Positions 43,948 through 45,360 of a stretch of 45,360 nucleotides of DNA are shown here, piece by piece. Source of the stretch: Oscillospiraceae bacterium (GTDB lineage: Bacteria > Bacillota > Clostridia > Oscillospirales > Acutalibacteraceae). How positions within the stretch are numbered: position 1 is the first letter of the stretch; each line of letters opens with the position of its first letter. The notes under the pieces were generated by a model, which saw only the letters and a program-made list of their open reading frames with translations, made no database searches and was not told the origin of the DNA. The DNA lies in assembly GCA_015066005.1 (NCBI GenBank), contig SVPF01000020.1, positions 1 through 45,360 on the forward strand, in the 5' to 3' direction. The translations under genes were made by a program, and so were the position numbers.

Positions 43948-44442
43948 CTACAGCTTTAAAGATTTTGTTAATATTTTTTGATTGTTCTCTGTGGATATTT
44001 CTCCTGTATCAGAATAATCGTTTGCCAACCAAAAAGGTATTCCTGTAACCGCATCTGCTGTTAACCAAATGTTTTGTACATCTTTTTCTTTGAAGAAACT
44101 TTCACACTTGCCAATAAGTTCTTTGCCAATACCTTTTCGTCTATGAGATTTCTTTACGAAAAGCTCCATTATATATCCCCAGTTAGCTCGAACAACACCT
44201 TTATCTCCTATCTTATCAATCTTAGCATAACAAAAAGCAATAGGTTCATCTTCTAAGAATACAATTTTTAAGAAACGGTTTTCATCAAGTTTATCAATCA
44301 TGCTTTTTGTTATTTTAGGTATAAGCTCTTTTGGGGTTGTAATATTTTGGTGCAAATCAGTCTCCGATATATATTCAACCATTAGGTTACATAGTATTTC
44401 AAAGTGTATTAAATCATCATTTTTAAGTGTAATATATTCCAT
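43948..44442 (-). CDS. GNAT-family N-acetyltransferase
   Basis: 164 residues. The acetyl-CoA-binding motif A is LFVKKSHRRKGIGKELIGKC (about 92-111, R/Q-x-x-G-x-G/A). It is followed by a C-terminal LTADAVTGIPFWLANDYSDTGE segment. Substrate unknown. Base composition is lower in GC than in the core genes; it and the four-helix-bundle gene upstream look like a small accessory pair (gap 12 nt). Confidence 0.75.
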   Translation of the reverse strand: MEYITLKNDDLIHFEILCNLMVEYISETDLHQNITTPKELIPKITKSMIDKLDENRFLKIVFLEDEPIAFCYAKIDKIGDKGVVRANWGYIMELFVKKSHRRKGIGKELIGKCESFFKEKDVQNIWLTADAVTGIPFWLANDYSDTGEISTENNQKILTKSLKL

Positions 44443-44454
44443 TAAATTCCTACT

Positions 44455-44799
44455 TTATATTTTTCCTTTCAAAGTCTTACAGCTTGAAACTAATAATCGC
44501 CTTATGCGACCACAAAGGTTTCTATTCTTTTTAAATATCTCTTCATCAATATTGTTTGTATTAAATAACAGTTGTAACCAACCTTCAGTTTCACTACATT
44601 CTTTTAATGCAATCTCAAATTTTGAAAGCATATCTGCCTTACTTTGCCCGTAATTAGCCTCACGAATATTGGCATAAATACTGCTCGAACTTTTCCGAAT
44701 TTGAAAGATTGTATTAGACGGTGCCTTTATATTTTTACATAGCAATTCAATATCTGTTGCTAATTGTTCTGAATAAACAAGCAAATAATTCTTAGGCAT
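44455..44799 (-). CDS. Four-helix-bundle protein (TIGR02436/S23-like)
   Basis: 114 residues from the Met at 44799, with AGGAAGTGAG upstream; an earlier in-frame Met at 44859 overlaps the promoter and is rejected. It shows the S23-type pattern IRKSSSSIYANIREANYGQS and SKFEIALKECSETEGWLQLL. The family was first found as an rRNA intervening-sequence protein, and stand-alone members occur near mobile and accessory genes. Function unknown. It is likely co-transcribed with the GNAT gene. Confidence 0.78.
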   Translation of the reverse strand: MPKNYLLVYSEQLATDIELLCKNIKAPSNTIFQIRKSSSSIYANIREANYGQSKADMLSKFEIALKECSETEGWLQLLFNTNNIDEEIFKKNRNLCGRIRRLLVSSCKTLKGKI

Positions 44800-44847
44800 A
44801 ATCTCACTTCCTATGTGGGAATTATAGCATAAATTCACAAACAAATC

Positions 44848-45033
44848 AATGCGAAGCATTGTATATCATCAATTCCGCAAGGAATTGCATATCATCAAGA
44901 CGAAGTCTTGTATATCATCATTGCGAAAGATTTTTTATACACACCTAAAGGTGTGATGAGATACAAGGGCGGTTTTGCCGCCCTTAATGATATACAGCCT
45001 AACGGCTGATGATATACCATTGCTTTCGCAATG
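44848..45033. repeat. Hairpin array B (linker TATATCATC / GATGATATA)
   Basis: Short palindromes AATGCGAAGCATT (44848), AATTCCGCAAGGAATT (44871), AAGACGAAGTCTT (44897), ACACCTAAAGGTGT (44941), GGGCGGTTTTGCCGCCC (44967), AGCCTAACGGCT (44996) and CATTGCTTTCGCAATG (45018) are separated by a constant linker. The linker reads (G)TATATCATC in the first half and GATGATATAC in the second half, so the whole array is inverted about its middle (near 44950). A degenerate unit lies at 44920-44940. No protein is encoded. Confidence 0.85.
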
Positions 45034-45040
45034 GATAAAA

Positions 45041-45073
45041 AAATTCGACTTGTCGAAACAAGTCGAATTTTTT
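45041..45073 (-). terminator. Terminator of tRNA-Arg
   Basis: A stem AAATTCGACTTGT/ACAAGTCGAATTT with a CGAA loop and T residues on both sides, immediately 3' of the tRNA on the minus strand. Confidence 0.85.
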
Positions 45074-45149
45074 GGCACGCTGAAAGGGATTCGAACCCCC
45101 GACCCTCTGCTTAGAAGGCAGATGCTCTATCCAACTGAGCTATCAGCGC
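45073..45149 (-). tRNA. tRNA-Arg (anticodon TCT)
   Basis: 77 nt including an encoded CCA. On the minus strand: acceptor GCGCTGA/TCAGCGT, D-arm GCTCAGTTGGATAGAGC, anticodon stem-loop TCTGC-CTTCTAA-GCAGA (anticodon TCT, decoding AGA) and T-loop TTCGAAT. Discriminator base G. Confidence 0.97.
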
Positions 45150-45177
45150 ATAGGGGCTGCTTATTACAGCAAAAACT

Positions 45178-45206
45178 ATTATATCATAATGTTTTAAAAT
45201 AATCAA
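45178..45206 (-). promoter_or_regulatory. Promoter of tRNA-Arg
   Basis: On the minus strand, TTGATT (45201-45206), 17 nt and TATAAT (45178-45183). Confidence 0.8.
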
Positions 45207-45235
45207 GTAAAATATTTGAATGACATTATAAAAAT

Positions 45236-45360
45236 AAATTGGGGTTTATCGGGCTAACGCCCAAAAGAAAAAAGAATAAAGAAAAAATAATAAATAATAA
45301 AAAATGTGTGCCTACGGCACAATATATAAATCCGTCGGCAAAGCCGACACCGATTTTATT
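45236..45360 (+). repeat. Interspersed micro-hairpin element, copy 6 (runs off right edge)
   Basis: AAATTGGGGTTTATCGGGCT at the start, then the hairpins GGGCTAACGCCC, GTGCCTACGGCAC and GTCGGCAAAGCCGAC. Nearly identical, in opposite orientation, to copy 1 at the left window edge. No gene in it. Confidence 0.85.

Noticed and set aside
44848-45033. CRISPR array
   Set aside because: The constant part is only 9-10 nt, it inverts in mid-array, and the variable parts are perfect palindromes of 12-18 nt; no cas gene is present.
43826-45100. att sites of an integrated element between the T-arm remnant and tRNA-Arg
   Set aside because: The shared 14-nt sequence is in inverted, not direct, orientation, and no integrase is present.
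44975-45202. 75-residue open frame ending in LKGIRTPDPLLRRQMLYPTE
   Set aside because: This is a tRNA gene translated in the wrong sense, a well-known false protein; tRNA-Arg occupies 45073-45149 on the minus strand.

Overview
The window looks like a chromosomal segment of an anaerobic, endospore-forming Gram-positive bacterium of the class Clostridia, probably Oscillospirales-like (the order is inference). The evidence is a complete eight-gene spoIIIA operon, a single-polypeptide pyruvate:ferredoxin oxidoreductase, HrcA/CIRCE heat-shock control, a lipoteichoic-acid-synthase-like sulfatase, a non-mevalonate isoprenoid pair (ispD, ispF) and low-to-moderate GC. Most genes are core housekeeping genes in short operons, with near-consensus sigma-A promoters and clear intrinsic terminators.

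Layout. 1-9000: serS (minus), efp with a Cys/Asp-rich zinc-ribbon partner, a PAP2 phosphatase, ispD-ispF, a DUF4830 protein, a pseudouridine synthase, an MsmX/UgpC-type sugar ABC ATPase, a LUD-domain protein and a secreted/membrane protein. 9000-18400: an interspersed repeat, nifJ (minus), a stand-alone 5S rRNA, an ECF sigma factor with its beta-propeller partner (minus), a candidate small RNA, mnmE and a DUF2927 lipoprotein. 18500-23240: the CIRCE-controlled hrcA-grpE-dnaK-dnaJ operon. 23270-28240: two divergent potassium-uptake pairs, KtrA/KtrB-like (minus) and TrkA/TrkH (plus). 28280-33260: asp23 and the spoIIIA operon (minus), in which spoIIIAF has no normal start codon. 33300-36070: an AT-rich island with dense REP-like palindromes and six small genes (an XRE-like regulator, tiny membrane, DUF1232 and unknown proteins). 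36090-39260: gdhA (minus) and a glycine-riboswitch-controlled AgcS symporter. 39300-42620: an FkbM methyltransferase and an LTA-synthase-like protein. 42620-45360: a hairpin array, an inositol monophosphatase, a GNAT acetyltransferase, a four-helix-bundle protein, a second hairpin array and tRNA-Arg(TCT).

No complete defence, phage or CRISPR system is visible. The most unusual content is in the intergenic DNA. Two arrays of short, mutually different hairpins are joined by a constant linker that flips orientation in mid-array. An interspersed family is bounded by an AAATTGGGG/TTTATCG inverted terminus, with copies at both window edges and several internal sites. Other palindromic families are also present, and one copy forms the C-terminal codons of a small gene. 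The candidate small RNA upstream of mnmE and the non-AUG spoIIIAF are the other points worth checking.
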